Source: Symbiodinium natans (taxonomy: Eukaryota > Sar > Dinophyceae > Suessiales > Symbiodiniaceae). From it: a stretch of DNA of 64,000 bases. Numbering within the stretch: the first letter of the stretch is position 1; each line of letters begins with the position of its first letter. The position numbers were made by a program, and so were the translations under genes. Location: positions 214,782 to 278,781 of the forward strand of contig CAJNDS010002693.1 in the NCBI GenBank assembly GCA_905221605.1, in the 5' to 3' direction. Shown here piece after piece: positions 1 to 10,455 of the stretch. The notes under the pieces were generated by a model. That model was not told the DNA's origin, ran no database searches, and saw nothing but the letters and a program-made list of their open reading frames with translations.

Positions 1-129
1 CCCCCTCGCAAGCAGTTACATGCAACCCTCAAATTAGGCCTTGCACCCGGAACTGGAATCCCGATACCCAAAACCTGCAATCACGAGCCTCGGGAGACCA
101 CCCTATACGCCACGTACCTTTAGTTAGCC

Positions 130-232
130 TCGCTGCCGGGCCCTTGCTTGGGCTTAGGGTTACGCCGGGTTTAGGGTTTAGGGTTTTCGGGTTTAGTTAG
201 GGTTTAGGGTTTAGGGATTAGGGTTTACAAGC
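130..232 (+). repeat. Interstitial telomere-like TTTAGGG repeats
   Basis: Degenerate TTTAGGG units run through this stretch, mixed with TTTCGGG and GGTTACG variants. The unit is the plant/dinoflagellate-type telomere repeat. The array is short and internal, so it is an interstitial copy and not a chromosome end. Confidence 0.8.
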
Positions 233-247
233 ATGGCCAACCCGCGC

Positions 248-317
248 ACCTCCAGCCGAACCTCTCCTTCATGTCCTGGCGGAGCTGCTGCACCTCGTCA
301 GTCTTGCCTTGCTCCTG
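248..317 (-). CDS. Possible small coiled-coil exon
   Basis: On the minus strand a pyrimidine-rich tract ending TTCGCAG is followed by an open segment that reads QEQGKTDEVQQLRQDMKERF, a charged helix-like peptide. The splice-acceptor look and codon content suggest an exon, either a later exon of the TPR gene to the right or of another gene. I do not recognise a family. Confidence 0.3.
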
Positions 318-319
318 CT

Positions 320-968
320 GCGAAGAAAAGAGTCATCACAGCAGTCGCCGCACTGCTACGCTCCATGTGCCATGGTGAAATCATCTGAATCACTACTTAG
401 GAGGCAGTCCGGAAGACAGGAGTGAGAGTTGCAGTCGCTACCGAATGAACACCATAAAGATCCCTTCCAGCATGGAAGTAGGTAACCTAATAACCTAAAC
501 CCGAAGCCCTGCACAGCGCAGCCTCACTCCCTCAAAACCAGCCACTTCCTGCAAAATCGTGACCAGGTGTTGGGCGACCACCCCGGTCTGAGGATGGTTG
601 CGGCGCAGGGATGTGCAGCCTCGGGTCAGCACCCAGGCTGCCAGGCTACTGCATGCTCTGAGAATCTAAGGGTCTGAGGGCCTGGACCTTGGGTCGACGT
701 GCCATTTCTTGACAGCAGAAAGGGTCGAGAAACACCGGTTTGGACAGTTTTGTTTGCACCCCCAGACAAGACCAGACCTTCAGAAACTGGATTCAGGGGG
801 AGGAGTTCTCAATCGATGAGGCAAGGAGGAGGCGATTCAACGAGCTCTGTCTGTTGCTGAAGGGTAGTACAAACTGCAGATCATCGATATCGCTGCAATA
901 CCACTAGAAGCACAACGAGAGGCTGCGCTCATGCACAATTCACCCTTACATCCTATGCAGTTCCAAGC
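320..968. other. Non-coding stretch, nothing recognised
   Basis: No conserved reading frame, repeat array or RNA gene was seen here. It probably is intron or intergenic sequence beyond the last recognised TPR exon. Confidence 0.4.
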
Positions 969-1016
969 ACACATTTGGAAGAGCTCGCGGAAGAGCGTCT
1001 CGGCCTCCTGGTCATT
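969..1016 (-). CDS. TPR helix-B exon segment
   Basis: Reads NDQEAETLFRELFQMC, fitting the second helix of a kinesin-light-chain TPR (EAExLxRexL). It lies directly downstream, in gene sense, of the helix-A segment at 1078-1173 but in another frame, so a short intron or frameshift separates them. Confidence 0.45.
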
Positions 1017-1077
1017 GGGGGTATCACGGAGTTGTCTGGCTGACATGCTCGAAAATTCTGATCAGCTGGCAGCATGG

Positions 1078-1173
1078 TGTGGCATCCTCCCAGCGGTTCA
1101 TCTGCATCACCAGCATACCCAAATTGTCGAGAGCAAACAGCGTGTCCGGGTGTGCATCACCCAGTGTGGCGCG
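1078..1173 (-). CDS. TPR helix-A exon segment
   Basis: Reads LGDAHPDTLFALDNLGMLV then MNRWEDAT, a near-consensus kinesin-light-chain TPR (G-x-x-HPDTL-x-A-x-x-NLG). This is one of the clearest TPR segments in the arm. Confidence 0.65.
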
Positions 1174-1369
1174 GTCTCGGCAGCATAACCACTCAAAGGG
1201 CCACGTCATCGTTTCTACTTTGAGAAGCATACAACGCAGTACCAGTGGTAGAACCCATCACTGTTCTCATAACACCATTATCACGACCAGATTTGTCAAC
1301 TACTCTTGCCAATTGCCTTCAACCATTACCAGGGTGGACATATCGTGCAGCATGATATGCGGTTGAATC

Positions 1370-1496
1370 TAGTAAAGTATATAGTATGTCCCAAAAAGTA
1401 TATAGTAAAAAGTATATAGTATATGGTACATAGTATATCGTATATCGTATATAATATATAGTATATCGTATATCGTATATAGTATATAGTATAAAG
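1370..1496. repeat. TATAG/TATAT microsatellite
   Basis: Imperfect TATAGTA units. The array is interrupted by the TIR element starting at 1497 and resumes at 3329, so the element inserted into it. Confidence 0.85.
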
Positions 1497-1624
1497 GGCT
1501 CCAGGGGTGAACCCGGCCCCTGCGTTTTGGCACTTTTATTCTGCACGCGACGTCGCGTCCCTCGTGCATGTCGACACGCTCCAGGGGCGAAGGGTTTATT
1601 TGCTATTTCAGTGTTGTGGTGCTG

Positions 1625-1870
1625 TCCACAAAAATACCCAAGAAACCAAAACCACAAAAACCAAAAAAACCAAAACCAAAAAGACCAAAAAAACCAAAAA
1701 AACCATTATTCAGGAAGTCTCCCTGTAAGAGTTCCTAGGAAATGGTTTTTTTAGTTTTTTTTGTTTTTTTGGTTTTGGTTTTTTTGGTTTTTTTGGTTTT
1801 GGTTTTTTTGGTTTTTTTGGTTTTGGTTTTTTTGGTTTTTTGGTTTTGGTTTTTTTGGTTTTTCTACTGT
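1625..1870. repeat. CCAAAAA tract followed by complementary TTTTTGG tract
   Basis: From about 1640 to 1710 the strand is made of CCAAAAA/CCAAAA units; from about 1741 to 1864 it is made of TTTTTGG/TTTTGG units. The halves are reverse complements around a unique core of about 30 bp, so the region can form a long hairpin. Confidence 0.8.
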
Positions 1871-1975
1871 CCCGTGTATGCAGATTTAGTTGTATTTTAG
1901 TCTACGCCCTAGGAAATACGCTATATTGCACACCGAGTTTGCTTGCAGTGCAGCTGGGTGACTTGAGACAAGGCG

Positions 1976-2046
1976 AAAAAGGGTAGGTCACTGGGGGGGG
2001 GGTACCATATAGCTACCCCCTCCCCCCCCAGCGACCTACCCTTTTT
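1976..2046. repeat. Perfectly paired G/C hairpin
   Basis: AAAAAGGGTAGGTC-A-CTGGGG... at the left is mirrored by ...CCCCAG-CGACCTACCCTTTTT at the right, around a loop near CCATATAG. The stem is roughly 30 bp with one visible mismatch. Confidence 0.8.
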
Positions 2047-2244
2047 AAGCCTTTTTAGGCTTTTTTAACAAAAAACAACGAAGAAGGCCCAAAAGTCGCG
2101 TAGTTCATCACCGGGTAATGAAGGACAGTACTGGGACACCCACCTCACAGACTCCAATAAGCCAGCATTGGAATAATCTACCTTTTGAATCTGAAGCGGA
2201 CAATGCTGGTTTAGATGATTAGATCTGTGTTTTTTTCTATGCAA

Positions 2245-3010
2245 ATTGTGCGTTTAAAGGGCAACTAATGTTTTGTTGAGCAACTAGTTTATTTATACAA
2301 TTGTGTTTGTACGAGGCAAAGTATTAATCAAACACTGAAACATTTTTCTTGATTCTATGCGAATTTAACTACTAGAGTAATTATTAAGCAAAGAGCCCAA
2401 TTTGACTCAAGTGAATACTATTTAAAGGAGCATACTCAACCAAGATACGAAATAGACACCATTCTCAACCAAAATATGGCAAAGTGTGCGTTTAAAGTGC
2501 AAATAATGCTTTGTTGAGCAACTACTGTATTCATACAATTGTGTTTGTACTAGGCAAAGTATGCTCTCTGAAAAGTCCACTGAAATACTTTATGTTTACA
2601 TATTTATGAATCGTTTGTATTTTTGAAAGAATTATTTTATGCGAATTTAGCTACTAGAGTAATTATTAAGCAAATACCTCAATTTGACTGAAGTGAATAC
2701 CATTTACAGGACCATACTCAACCAAAATACGAAAGAAGCACCATATTCAACCAAAATATTGCAAAGTGTGGTGCTTTGTTGAGCAACTAATGCATTGAAA
2801 CGGCTGGGTTTACACCAGGCAAAGTATTATTGAAATACTATCTGCAAAGTCAAATGAAATACCTTATGTTTACATATTCATGAAACATTTTATATTGTTG
2901 AGGTATTCATTCTATGCGAATTTAACTACTAGAGGAATTCTTAAGCAAATAGCCCAATTTGACTCAAGTGAATACTATTTAAAGGACCATACTCAACCAA
3001 ATACGAAAGA
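2245..3010. repeat. AT-rich tandem repeat, about three copies
   Basis: The marker CTATGCGAATTTA recurs near 2355 (TTCTATGCG), 2639 and 2915, and the TTGTTGAGCAACTA marker recurs near 2273, 2511 and 2773, giving a period of about 240-285 bp. Nothing in it looks coding. Confidence 0.75.
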
Positions 3011-3017
3011 AACACTA

Positions 3018-3225
3018 ACGGAAATGGAAGCGGTTCTACCTACATAACAATGAAACAAAGATTGCTGAAGTATTCAATAAAGAGCACTTATATACTATGT
3101 CTGAAAAGCACAATTTGCATAAGCAAGCTTAAAAATGCACAAGAATGGAAATAGACGCAGTTCTACTTACATAACGATGAAACAAAGATGTCTGAAGTAT
3201 TCAATAAAGACCACATATATACTCT
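3018..3225. repeat. Two-copy direct repeat, period about 127 bp
   Basis: GGAAATGGAAGCGGTTCTAC...TGAAGTATTCAATAAAGA at 3020-3085 is repeated with few changes at 3146-3212. Confidence 0.7.
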
Positions 3226-3328
3226 GCTTGTCTCTATCCGCAGCCATGAACACATCCAAACGCGTGGTTTCGTTTCGTGTACTTACGTAAAATACTAAAA
3301 CGCAGGGGCCGGGTTCACCCCTGGAACC

Positions 3329-3545
3329 AGTATAAAGTATATAGTATAGAGTATAGAGCATAGAGTATAGAGGATATAGTATATAGTGTTTTGTGTATAG
3401 TATATGGTATATAGGAAATAGAAAATAGTATAAAGTATATAATATAAAGTATATAGTATATAGAGAAGAGTATGTAGAATAAATGGCATATAGTATACAA
3501 AAAAAAGTATATAGTACATCGTATATATGTATATGTATATAGAGT
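3329..3545. repeat. TATAG/TATAT microsatellite (right half of the interrupted array)
   Basis: Continuation of the TATAG-type array at 1370-1496, now on the far side of the TIR element. Confidence 0.8.
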
Positions 3546-3608
3546 ATAGTATGGTACAGTACAGCAGAAAGCACAACCCAAAGCCTTTGAACCCTGAACC
3601 CATCGAAG

Positions 3609-3683
3609 GGTTCCGAGGCTTCGACGTCCCTCCAAGGACTTGCGCAGCAGGGTCTCCGCTTCCTCGAAGCGCCGCTGTTCCTC
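3609..3683 (-). CDS. TPR helix-B exon segment
   Basis: Reads EEQRRFEEAETLLRKSLEGR, an excellent kinesin-light-chain TPR second helix. The reading frame beyond it runs into microsatellite, so the exon ends near 3609. Confidence 0.6.
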
Positions 3684-4145
3684 AGAATAACCAAAAACAA
3701 CACACAACTATGCCTTCTGACTAATACTACAGTATACTAGTATAGTCTAGTAGAAGTCATGCAATGGCTCGGAAATCAAGAATCGAAAACAAAAAAGGCG
3801 TGGAAACAAACCGCACTGCCACGCTCCCTGCCCCTCCCCCTGGGTTGGCTTCCGAGTTTCCGAATGTGGGTCGGTCGGTTTCCACAAGGGCTTATAAAGC
3901 GAAGTGGGTTCTGAAGCAGGGCAGCTTCCGAAGCGGGATACTTTCCGAAGCTACCGAACCGTCGGGCTGAATCAAGTTTCTGAAGCAGGGTTGGTTTCCG
4001 AAGCAGGAAATGATCTACATCTTTCCATTTTCTATATCTTCGTATGGTAGAGTACTGCGCAGCGCAGTATCCTACCATAACATGCTGTACTATGATGCTA
4101 TCGAAAACAGTACACTATACTCTCCAGCTAACCTTGCACGTGATG

Positions 4146-4232
4146 TTTGCCCAGGCTCCGAAAGAAGCACTCCCAAATCATGCATGACCTTCAGGACGTT
4201 CGGGTGGTTCTCGCCCAGCTTGGGTTGACCTC
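4146..4232 (-). CDS. TPR helix-A exon segment
   Basis: Reads GENHPNVLKVMHDLGVLLSE, matching the G-x-x-HP-x-[TV]L...LGxLL helix-A pattern. Confidence 0.6.
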
Positions 4233-4654
4233 AGGGCGCTCAGGGCCCTGGGCCAAGAAGCTACGTATACTATGCGTACTATGGTACACTCAAGTATAGC
4301 AGAGTGGAATATGGTATAGCGTACACGCTAATCTAAGCGATCGCATTGACTGGTGCAGTAAGCCCTGGAACCGCCGCAAACCTTAAGAATCCGATGAGCC
4401 AACTCATAACCTTGTGGATGATCTCTCCAAATACTGCCTGTCTAGCATCTTCGTCTCAGCAAGGGCTACAGCTTGCTCTAGAGCAGCAGTGTACTGCCGA
4501 AAATTCCCCACCCCAAACCCTGCCCTACACCCTGCGCATGCTTGTTTCCTTCCCTTCTCAAAATCGCACACCTACTTTGTACAGCATACAATAAATCTGC
4601 TATGGTAGCATACTGCGTGTAAATCCATAATCTACAACAGTCTACCGTTCTATG

Positions 4655-4690
4655 TCTATATATATATATATACATATATATGTATATACA
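4655..4690. repeat. TA dinucleotide repeat
   Basis: Alternating TA/CATA units, about 35 bp. Confidence 0.8.
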
Positions 4691-4711
4691 CGACGATAAG
4701 TAATCTACTTT

Positions 4712-4799
4712 GAAGTCGAGGGCCCCGGCACTTGTCCAGGAAGTCCCTGTACAAGACTTCAAGGTCTCCCGGGGCCAACAGCTTCTTCAGCTCCTTCAT
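4712..4799 (-). CDS. Possible TPR helix-B exon segment
   Basis: Reads KELKKLLAPGDLEVLYRDFL then DKCRGP. The LYRDFLDKCRGP part fits the LYRxxLxxCRxxLG tail of these TPRs, while the front part is divergent. Confidence 0.4.
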
Positions 4800-5215
4800 A
4801 GTATAATACAGTACAGTATAGTACAGTATCATCTGGTATAGTAATACTGTATAGTATAGCATAGCATAATTGTGTATAGTATAGTATAGTATAGTGTAGT
4901 GTAGTGTAGTGTAGTGTATAGTGTAGTATCGTATAGTATCGTATAGTATAGTATAGTATAGCATAGTATAGCATGGTATAGTATAGTCTTGTATAGTATA
5001 GCTTGGTATAGTATAGTATAGCATAGCATAGTATACTATGGTATAGTATAGTTTCGTATAGCATAGTATAGTATAGCATAGTATAGCATAGTATACTATA
5101 GTACAATATAGTTTCGTATAGTATAGTATAGTATAGTATAATATAGTATAGTATAGGATAGTACAATATAGGAAAGTGTAGTGTAGTGTCGTCTACTAGC
5201 GTAGTGTAGTGTAGG
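4800..5215. repeat. Long TATAG/TGTAG pentanucleotide microsatellite
   Basis: About 400 bp of TATAG units with GTATC, TGTAG and GTTTC variants. Translated it gives long Tyr/Leu/Ile-rich frames that are artefacts of the repeat. Confidence 0.9.
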
Positions 5216-5902
5216 TACGCCACTGTAGTCTACTACAGCTCCGTCAGAATGGCGAAGATGAGGGGGTGATCTTCGTTCAAGTCGGCTTGGCCTTGTGGGG
5301 ATGGGCTTCAAGTTTTCACGGGCTAGGGCGAAAGCAACCCAGACCCGAATCCTAAACCGTTGGGTTGGTTGCATTCGGGGAGCAATGCCCACATAGCGCT
5401 TGCTGCGTGTAGATTTACTATCCAGTACGCTGTATAATACTACCTGCCCTGGTCGCAATGGCCGCCTGAATTTTGAAGATGCACGAAAACGTGGCGGGCC
5501 GCTGGGTACACCACAGTCAGTCGTTTTGTTGTACGGGTTTGAGGCTCCAGCATTTTTCCATGAAGTCTCGGATCAAAAGCGTTGCCTGCTCCTCCTTGCC
5601 CCGCGCCTGGAGTACTCCTGGATTGCTCTTTTAGGGCCAAGGCTTCCAAAGTCTTTTACGCTGTTGGGCAGTACTGTCCCGACCTTGCGAACCAAACGCC
5701 CAGACAGACGACAGCCACCCTGAGCCCTACATAGACCCGCGAGCCTTTCAAGTTCAGGGCACTGGAGAAGGTATGTGGATGAGCATAACCCAGCCCAGCA
5801 TGGCCTCGGTTGGGAGAGGTTAGGCGCTGGATTACTGTTCTGGACCCTCATGATCCCAGCCCTGGAACAAGAGTGGAAAGCCATAAAATGCCAAGCCGAG
5901 AT

Positions 5903-6034
5903 GCTGCGACATGCCTCCAAGGCCCTGCTGTAGAGCTCCTCCGCCTCTTCCAGGCGCCCTACACCCCAATACAGGCCCGCCAAATTGTTGAAGGTGGCAA
6001 TGGTCAGGGGGTGGGCAGCGCCCAGCGCATGATT
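5903..6034 (-). CDS. TPR exon, both helices
   Basis: One frame gives ALGAAHPLTIATFNNLAGLY then GRLEEAEELYSRALEACRS, a complete kinesin-light-chain TPR of about 42 residues. Downstream, near 5739-5772, a weaker segment TFSSALNLKGSR may begin the next repeat. Confidence 0.7.
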
Positions 6035-6088
6035 ACCTGAGCTGGGCATCAGACAATTAGTATAAAGGTTCCCAAGGAGCCTGGCCCA

Positions 6089-6230
6089 ATCACCACTGGG
6101 GCCACGGCATCCTTTGAGGGCTTGGCGATATAGCTCCTCTGCGTCGTTGGTGCGCCCCCGGAGCACAAGAACGTCCGCCAAGTTCGTCATGCTGGTCAGG
6201 GTGTTGACATGCTCCTCCCCCAGGCTGGTT
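6089..6230 (-). CDS. TPR exon, both helices
   Basis: Reads SLGEEHVNTLTSMTNLADVL then GRTNDAEELYRQALKGCRG, a complete TPR in the same frame as the next one. This supports real coding sequence at both, separated by a short intron or an intervening linker. Confidence 0.7.
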
Positions 6231-6488
6231 CGGCCTGAGTCTGTCCAACCAAAAGGTTGTTGAAGCTGGAGAGATGGTTTCCTGTTTGAAATCGACGTAG
6301 CAGCACGGGTGGTTGCTTCCTGATCATGGTGGACTGTAGCCAATGGCAAACAATACAAGATACTCTGTCGCATCTAGTAAAGGAACTCATCCGTGAACGA
6401 CAGTAGATTATGCAATACTGTTATCGTCACTGTTGGTACTACAAGTGTTCAGTATACCATAGAGTGCGTTTTGGAAGGCAAGGACGAG

Positions 6489-6557
6489 AGAACTCAGCCT
6501 TTGGCACTGCGCCAGGGCTTTGCGAAAGAGCAGCTCCGCGTCCTTCAAGCGCCCCTT
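6489..6557 (-). CDS. TPR helix-B exon segment
   Basis: Reads GRLKDAELLFRKALAQCQRL, a consensus-like second helix of the TPR. Confidence 0.6.
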
Positions 6558-7204
6558 GGCCTAGTGGGTTCCAGGGCTGCGCCACAGCTCGCAGTGTGTT
6601 TCCCAAGTCCGATCTTCCGCCCTAGACCCTAGATATTGGTACTGAGCTATCGGAAACAAGAATATGCAGATACTTCGCCGACTGACCTAAACTATATCGG
6701 TTCCGGGGGCGAACTCAGCCGCTGCTTTTTTGGGGAGCTTTCCACAGAGGCAAGAAATGCTACAACTACAAAAACGAAACATTTCGACGACGTTCTATAA
6801 AAAACGACAAAAAAAACAGTTCCCGCCAGAAACAACCAATACCAAAAAACCCAAACAACCCAAAACACCAATTTCCAGGACTCTTCGAAAAACCAATTCC
6901 CGCAAAAACAAAAAAAAACAATACCAAGAAAACAAAAGAACCAAAAAAACACCTTTTCCGGGACTCTGTGAAAGCTGTGGAAAGAAGCTTACGAATCAGA
7001 AGTCCCGGAAAATTGGTGCTTTTTGGCTTTTTGTATTGGTTTTTTTGGTTCTTTGGGAATTGGTTGTTTGGGACTATTTTTGTTGCGGTGTCCCAGTTCA
7101 CCCTATGACCGTACATCCAAACACCTAATCTGGCAGGTCTGTTGGCCGCTTACTCGGATTACAGTTGAACCTATAATATACAGAAAAATGTATATTATAT
7201 GCCA

Positions 7205-7268
7205 TCCCCCCCCCCCCCACCCCCCGCCACCCCCGCCCCCCTGCCCCGCCCCCCCCCCGACCCCCCTC
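7205..7268. repeat. Poly-C rich tract
   Basis: Almost pure C with occasional A and G. It gives proline-rich or glycine-rich spurious frames. Confidence 0.85.
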
Positions 7269-7829
7269 CTAAACCTAGGTTTCGTACACTTTTTGTCGTA
7301 AGGATATGATACCCAGTTGCTTTGGATGAGTATCATGTAAGACTTTATGTGCTTGTGAGTCTTGCGGACAATTTGATAATGAGCATTATATTTGAAAGGT
7401 GAGGACCATGTTGGGAGACCTGAGGAAAGCACTGAAATTGAAATAAAGGAGAGATGCTTGTAGCAGCCTGTCGGAAGGTCCCAGGAAATAGTGAAAGGAT
7501 ATTTGCTCACAGTATTCTCGCGTCCCCGGGGGTTACAGTAGAAGATGTTTTTGCATCACCCTATGCGCTCGAAAATTTCCTAGTCTTATGGCTCGAGGCT
7601 TGCCATCCCTCCTTCTCCATGAAATATCTGTCTTTGATATACAAAAACACATATACCCCATGTACATACATGATGTGGGTACTTATTCTGCTTTTTCTTT
7701 GCGTTTCCACAGGAGGCAAGCCCTACAAACATAGGCATAACCATATGGGATCCAAGGTCTAGGGATTTATGCCTGGAGCCCCACAGGGTGACAAGGTTCA
7801 ATTACTACAGGTAACGCTGAAAACTGAAG

Positions 7830-8030
7830 GGCAACCCGTTTTTTTAACCCCTGAACCTGTTTTTCTGGCCCCTGTCTCGTTTTTTACCCCTGAACCTGTT
7901 TTTCTGACCCCTGAGCCTCTTTTTTTTCGACCCCTGAGCCTGTTTTTCGACCCCCGAACCTGTTTCTTTTTGGCCCTTGAGCCCATTTTGCCCCCCCCCC
8001 CCCCCCCAACCTGTTTTCTGGCCCCCCGGA
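7830..8030. repeat. CCCCTGAACCTGTTTTT minisatellite
   Basis: Units of roughly 22-26 bp built on GACCCCTGAACCTGTTTTTCTG repeat about seven times and end in a C-rich run near 7988-8007. Confidence 0.75.
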
Positions 8031-8274
8031 TCGTGTCTCGACACAGGGCAGGGAGTGTCTACGCAGGGTAAGAGTGTTTTCTTTGTTGCACGTGCGGGGC
8101 GTTTCATTTTTTGTGCTGAGGGTGCGGGGGCGTGGTTGTTGTTCTTCTTTGTGTTTTTTTTTCCTCCTGCGGGTGCGCTTTGCTTTTTTGCTGCGGGTGC
8201 GGTGGGGGGCGCGTTTATTTTTGCTGCGTGCGCGGGGGGGCGTTGGTTTTTTGTGCTGTTTCCTCTGTATGTCA

Positions 8275-8790
8275 ATATGAAAACCTCTATTTTCTCTGTA
8301 TTTTGACAAGAAAACCTCTTTCTTCTCTATATTTGAAAATGAAAACCTCTATTTTCTCTACATTTTAATATGAAAACCTCTATGTTTTTGATTTCGCTAT
8401 ACTTCAGTACAAACCTCGATTTCTCATAATTTATCACGAAAATTTATATTTCTCTATTTTGTCTATATTCTCAGAATTTTCATGAAAAACTAATGAACAT
8501 GAAAACCTCGCTCTTTTCTCTGTACTGTAATGGGAAAGCCGTTATTTTGTCCATATTTTGATATGAAACCCTCTATTGTCTTAATATTTTATTAAGAAAA
8601 CCTGTATTTTCTCGATATTTGAACATCTAGACCTCTATGTTCTCTATATTTTCATATGAAAATCCCTTTTCTTCGCTGTTTTTGATGTGAAAACCTCGAT
8701 TTCCTCTACGTTGTCATAAGACAACCTCTAATTTGTATGTTTTTTTCAGAATACAAACCTCTACTTTTCTATCGTTTTCTATGTTTGTCC
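8275..8790. repeat. GAAAACCTCTATTTTCTC minisatellite
   Basis: Imperfect tandem units of about 35-45 bp on the theme ATATGAAAACCTCTATTTTC. More than ten copies are visible, decaying rightwards. Confidence 0.75.
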
Positions 8791-8859
8791 ATATTTGCAG
8801 ATTTAATCTCAATATTTCATGAGGAAGATATGAGAGAGGAAAAAGCTACATTCCCTTTA

Positions 8860-9245
8860 TACTTTCATAGGATTCATACCACTTTTCGCAGGATTTCTTA
8901 TTAATTCTTCTTTTTTGGTTTGTTTTCTTGGTTTTTCGTAGGAAAAAGCTACATTCCCTCTATATTTTCATAGGACTCATACTTTTCGTAGGATTGCCCT
9001 GTAATTTCAGTAAGACGTGTTGAATTTGTTGTTGCTTTGTTTTCTTGGTTTCTCCTCAGAGAAAGCTATGTTCTGTTGTTCATAGGCTTTCGTGCTACTG
9101 TTCGTAGGATTTCTTACTAATTCTTTTTTTGGTTCGTTTCTGTTGGTTTCTTGGCTTTTCCTACGACAAAGCTACATTCCCAGTATTATATTCTCACAGG
9201 ACTCATACTACTTTTCGTAATCGTAGGATTTCTTATTGCCCAAGG
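8860..9245. repeat. TTTTCGTAGGATTTCTTA repeats
   Basis: The phrase CATAGGA(T/C)TCATACNACTTTTCGTAGGATTTCTTA plus a TTTTTTGGTTTGTTT segment recurs about three to four times (about 8870, 8965, 9095, 9200). Confidence 0.6.
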
Positions 9246-9274
9246 GATTTCAGTACCCTAGTTTCATCACGATT

Positions 9275-9600
9275 CATAGGCATTGAAGCACGCTTTGTTC
9301 GCAAACACAATGCTCACGTGATTGGTTTCAACAAAATTCATAGGCTTTGACGCACGCTTTGCACGGCTAAAAAAAAAAAGCGGCGGGGTTGGGCGCAGCC
9401 CCCGCCCCATTTGCAACACAATGCTCACATGATGAGATTCAACTAGATTCAGTACACTTTGCACGGCTGAAAAGAAGCGGGGGGGGGTTGGGGGGGTGCA
9501 GCCCACCAATTTGCATTTGCAAACACAATGCTCACATGATGGTTTTCAACATGTTTCTTTGGCTTTGAAGCACGCTTTGCACGGCTTGGAGGAAGGGGTG
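9275..9600. repeat. About 120-bp tandem repeat with CACGCTTTGCACGGCT
   Basis: The block AACACAATGCTCACATGATG ... GCACGCTTTGCACGGCT recurs at about 9305, 9415 and 9520. G-rich or A-rich filler of variable length separates the copies. Confidence 0.75.
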
Positions 9601-9889
9601 GAGAAAAACGGGTTCGGGGGTTGAAAAACCGGACTCGGGGGTGGAAAAAAAAAAACCTACGGGTCGGATAAACAGGGTGCCGGGGTGGGAAAACAGGGTC
9701 TGCCCCCGTGGCGAAGGCAGAGGGGGGGTTTAAAAAACGGGGATTCGCGCACCAAAGCCTGCTAACAGGTTCGGGGGTTGGAAAACAAGGGGGGGCTAAA
9801 AACACAGCGGGGTTTTAAAAAACAGGGTGGGGGGGTTAAAAGAACAAGGGGCCCAAAACTGAAGCACGAGATCTATAAGTTTCATACTT

Positions 9890-9945
9890 ACACACATACA
9901 TACATACATACGTACGTACGTACGTACATACATACATACATACGT
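9890..9945. repeat. CATA/CGTA tetranucleotide microsatellite
   Basis: TACATACATACGTACGTA... over about 55 bp. Confidence 0.9.
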
Positions 9946-9979
9946 AGTTCTTGTAGGGCCAACCTCGTGAAGGATTTAG

Positions 9980-10335
9980 AGGTAAACCCTTAAAACCCCT
10001 GGACCTGTAAACCCTATGAAGCGTAAAGGTTTAACCACATGCCTAAGGTCTGGGCATTTATACCTTAGCGCCTATAGGGTTAAAACCTTTGAACCCTTTA
10101 GAGCCTTATAGGATTTCTCTATGGGCTTAGGTTTACATGCCTGAATCTTAAACCCTAAACCTTTAAATTTTACCACCATAGGGTTTTAAAGGTTCGCCCG
10201 AATGCGAACTTAAAGGGTGTAGGGTTAAGGTTTTCATGCCTAAACCTTAAACCCCTAAGGTTTAAACTCTATTGGCTTAAGTTTACATGCCTAAATCTTA
10301 AACCCTAAAACTTTAAACCTTTAGCATGTAAAACC
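9980..10335. repeat. Degenerate CCCTAAA-type repeats with a longer repeated unit
   Basis: Degenerate telomere-like words fill the stretch. A longer unit, GGCTTA(G)GTTTACATGCCT(G/A)AATCTTAAACCCTAAA, recurs near 10125 and 10270. Confidence 0.6.
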
Positions 10336-10455
10336 CCAAAAACGCAGCGGCTGACTTCGCCCCCCGAGCCACTATATCTATCCTAGACCATACTCTCGCA
10401 TAGTCTGTAATGTACTGGACATTCCAGAGTCAGGGTCCGGGGAAGCGCTACGATT

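Larger units (their letters stand above)
1497..3328. mobile_element. Non-autonomous TIR DNA transposon, copy 1
   Basis: A 32-bp terminal inverted repeat (1497-1528 and 3297-3328, one mismatch by eye) begins GGCTCC/GGTTCC and contains GGGGTGAACCCGGCCCCTGC. The flanks carry AGTATAAAG on both sides (1488-1496 and 3329-3337), a 9-bp candidate target duplication, although the target is itself a TATAG microsatellite. The inside has no transposase: it holds an A-rich/T-rich mirrored tract, a G/C hairpin and AT-rich tandem repeats. The TIR matches that of the element at 6699-10370. An 8-9 bp duplication would fit Merlin, hAT or Mutator-like enzymes; the family is not settled. Confidence 0.75.
6699..10370. 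mobile_element. Non-autonomous TIR DNA transposon, copy 2
   Basis: A 33-bp terminal inverted repeat (6699-6731 and 10338-10370, four mismatches by eye) starts GGTTCC/GGCTCG and contains GGGGGCGAA-TCAGCCGCTGC. It is flanked on both sides by ACTATATC (6691-6698 and 10371-10378), a clean 8-bp target duplication. The TIR is clearly related to that of 1497-3328. The inside holds A-rich then T-rich tracts (6775-7080), C-rich simple sequence, several minisatellites and degenerate telomere-like repeats, and no transposase I can recognise. It sits in an intron of the minus-strand TPR gene. Confidence 0.8.

Noticed and set aside
4656-5223. Long minus-strand frames rich in Tyr, Ile and Leu
   Set aside because: They are translations of the TATAG microsatellite in several frames; no codon structure beyond the repeat.
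7797-8310. Several overlapping frames rich in Gly, Lys, Pro and Phe on both strands
   Set aside because: Open only because of minisatellite and poly-C/G-rich composition; all frames are open together.
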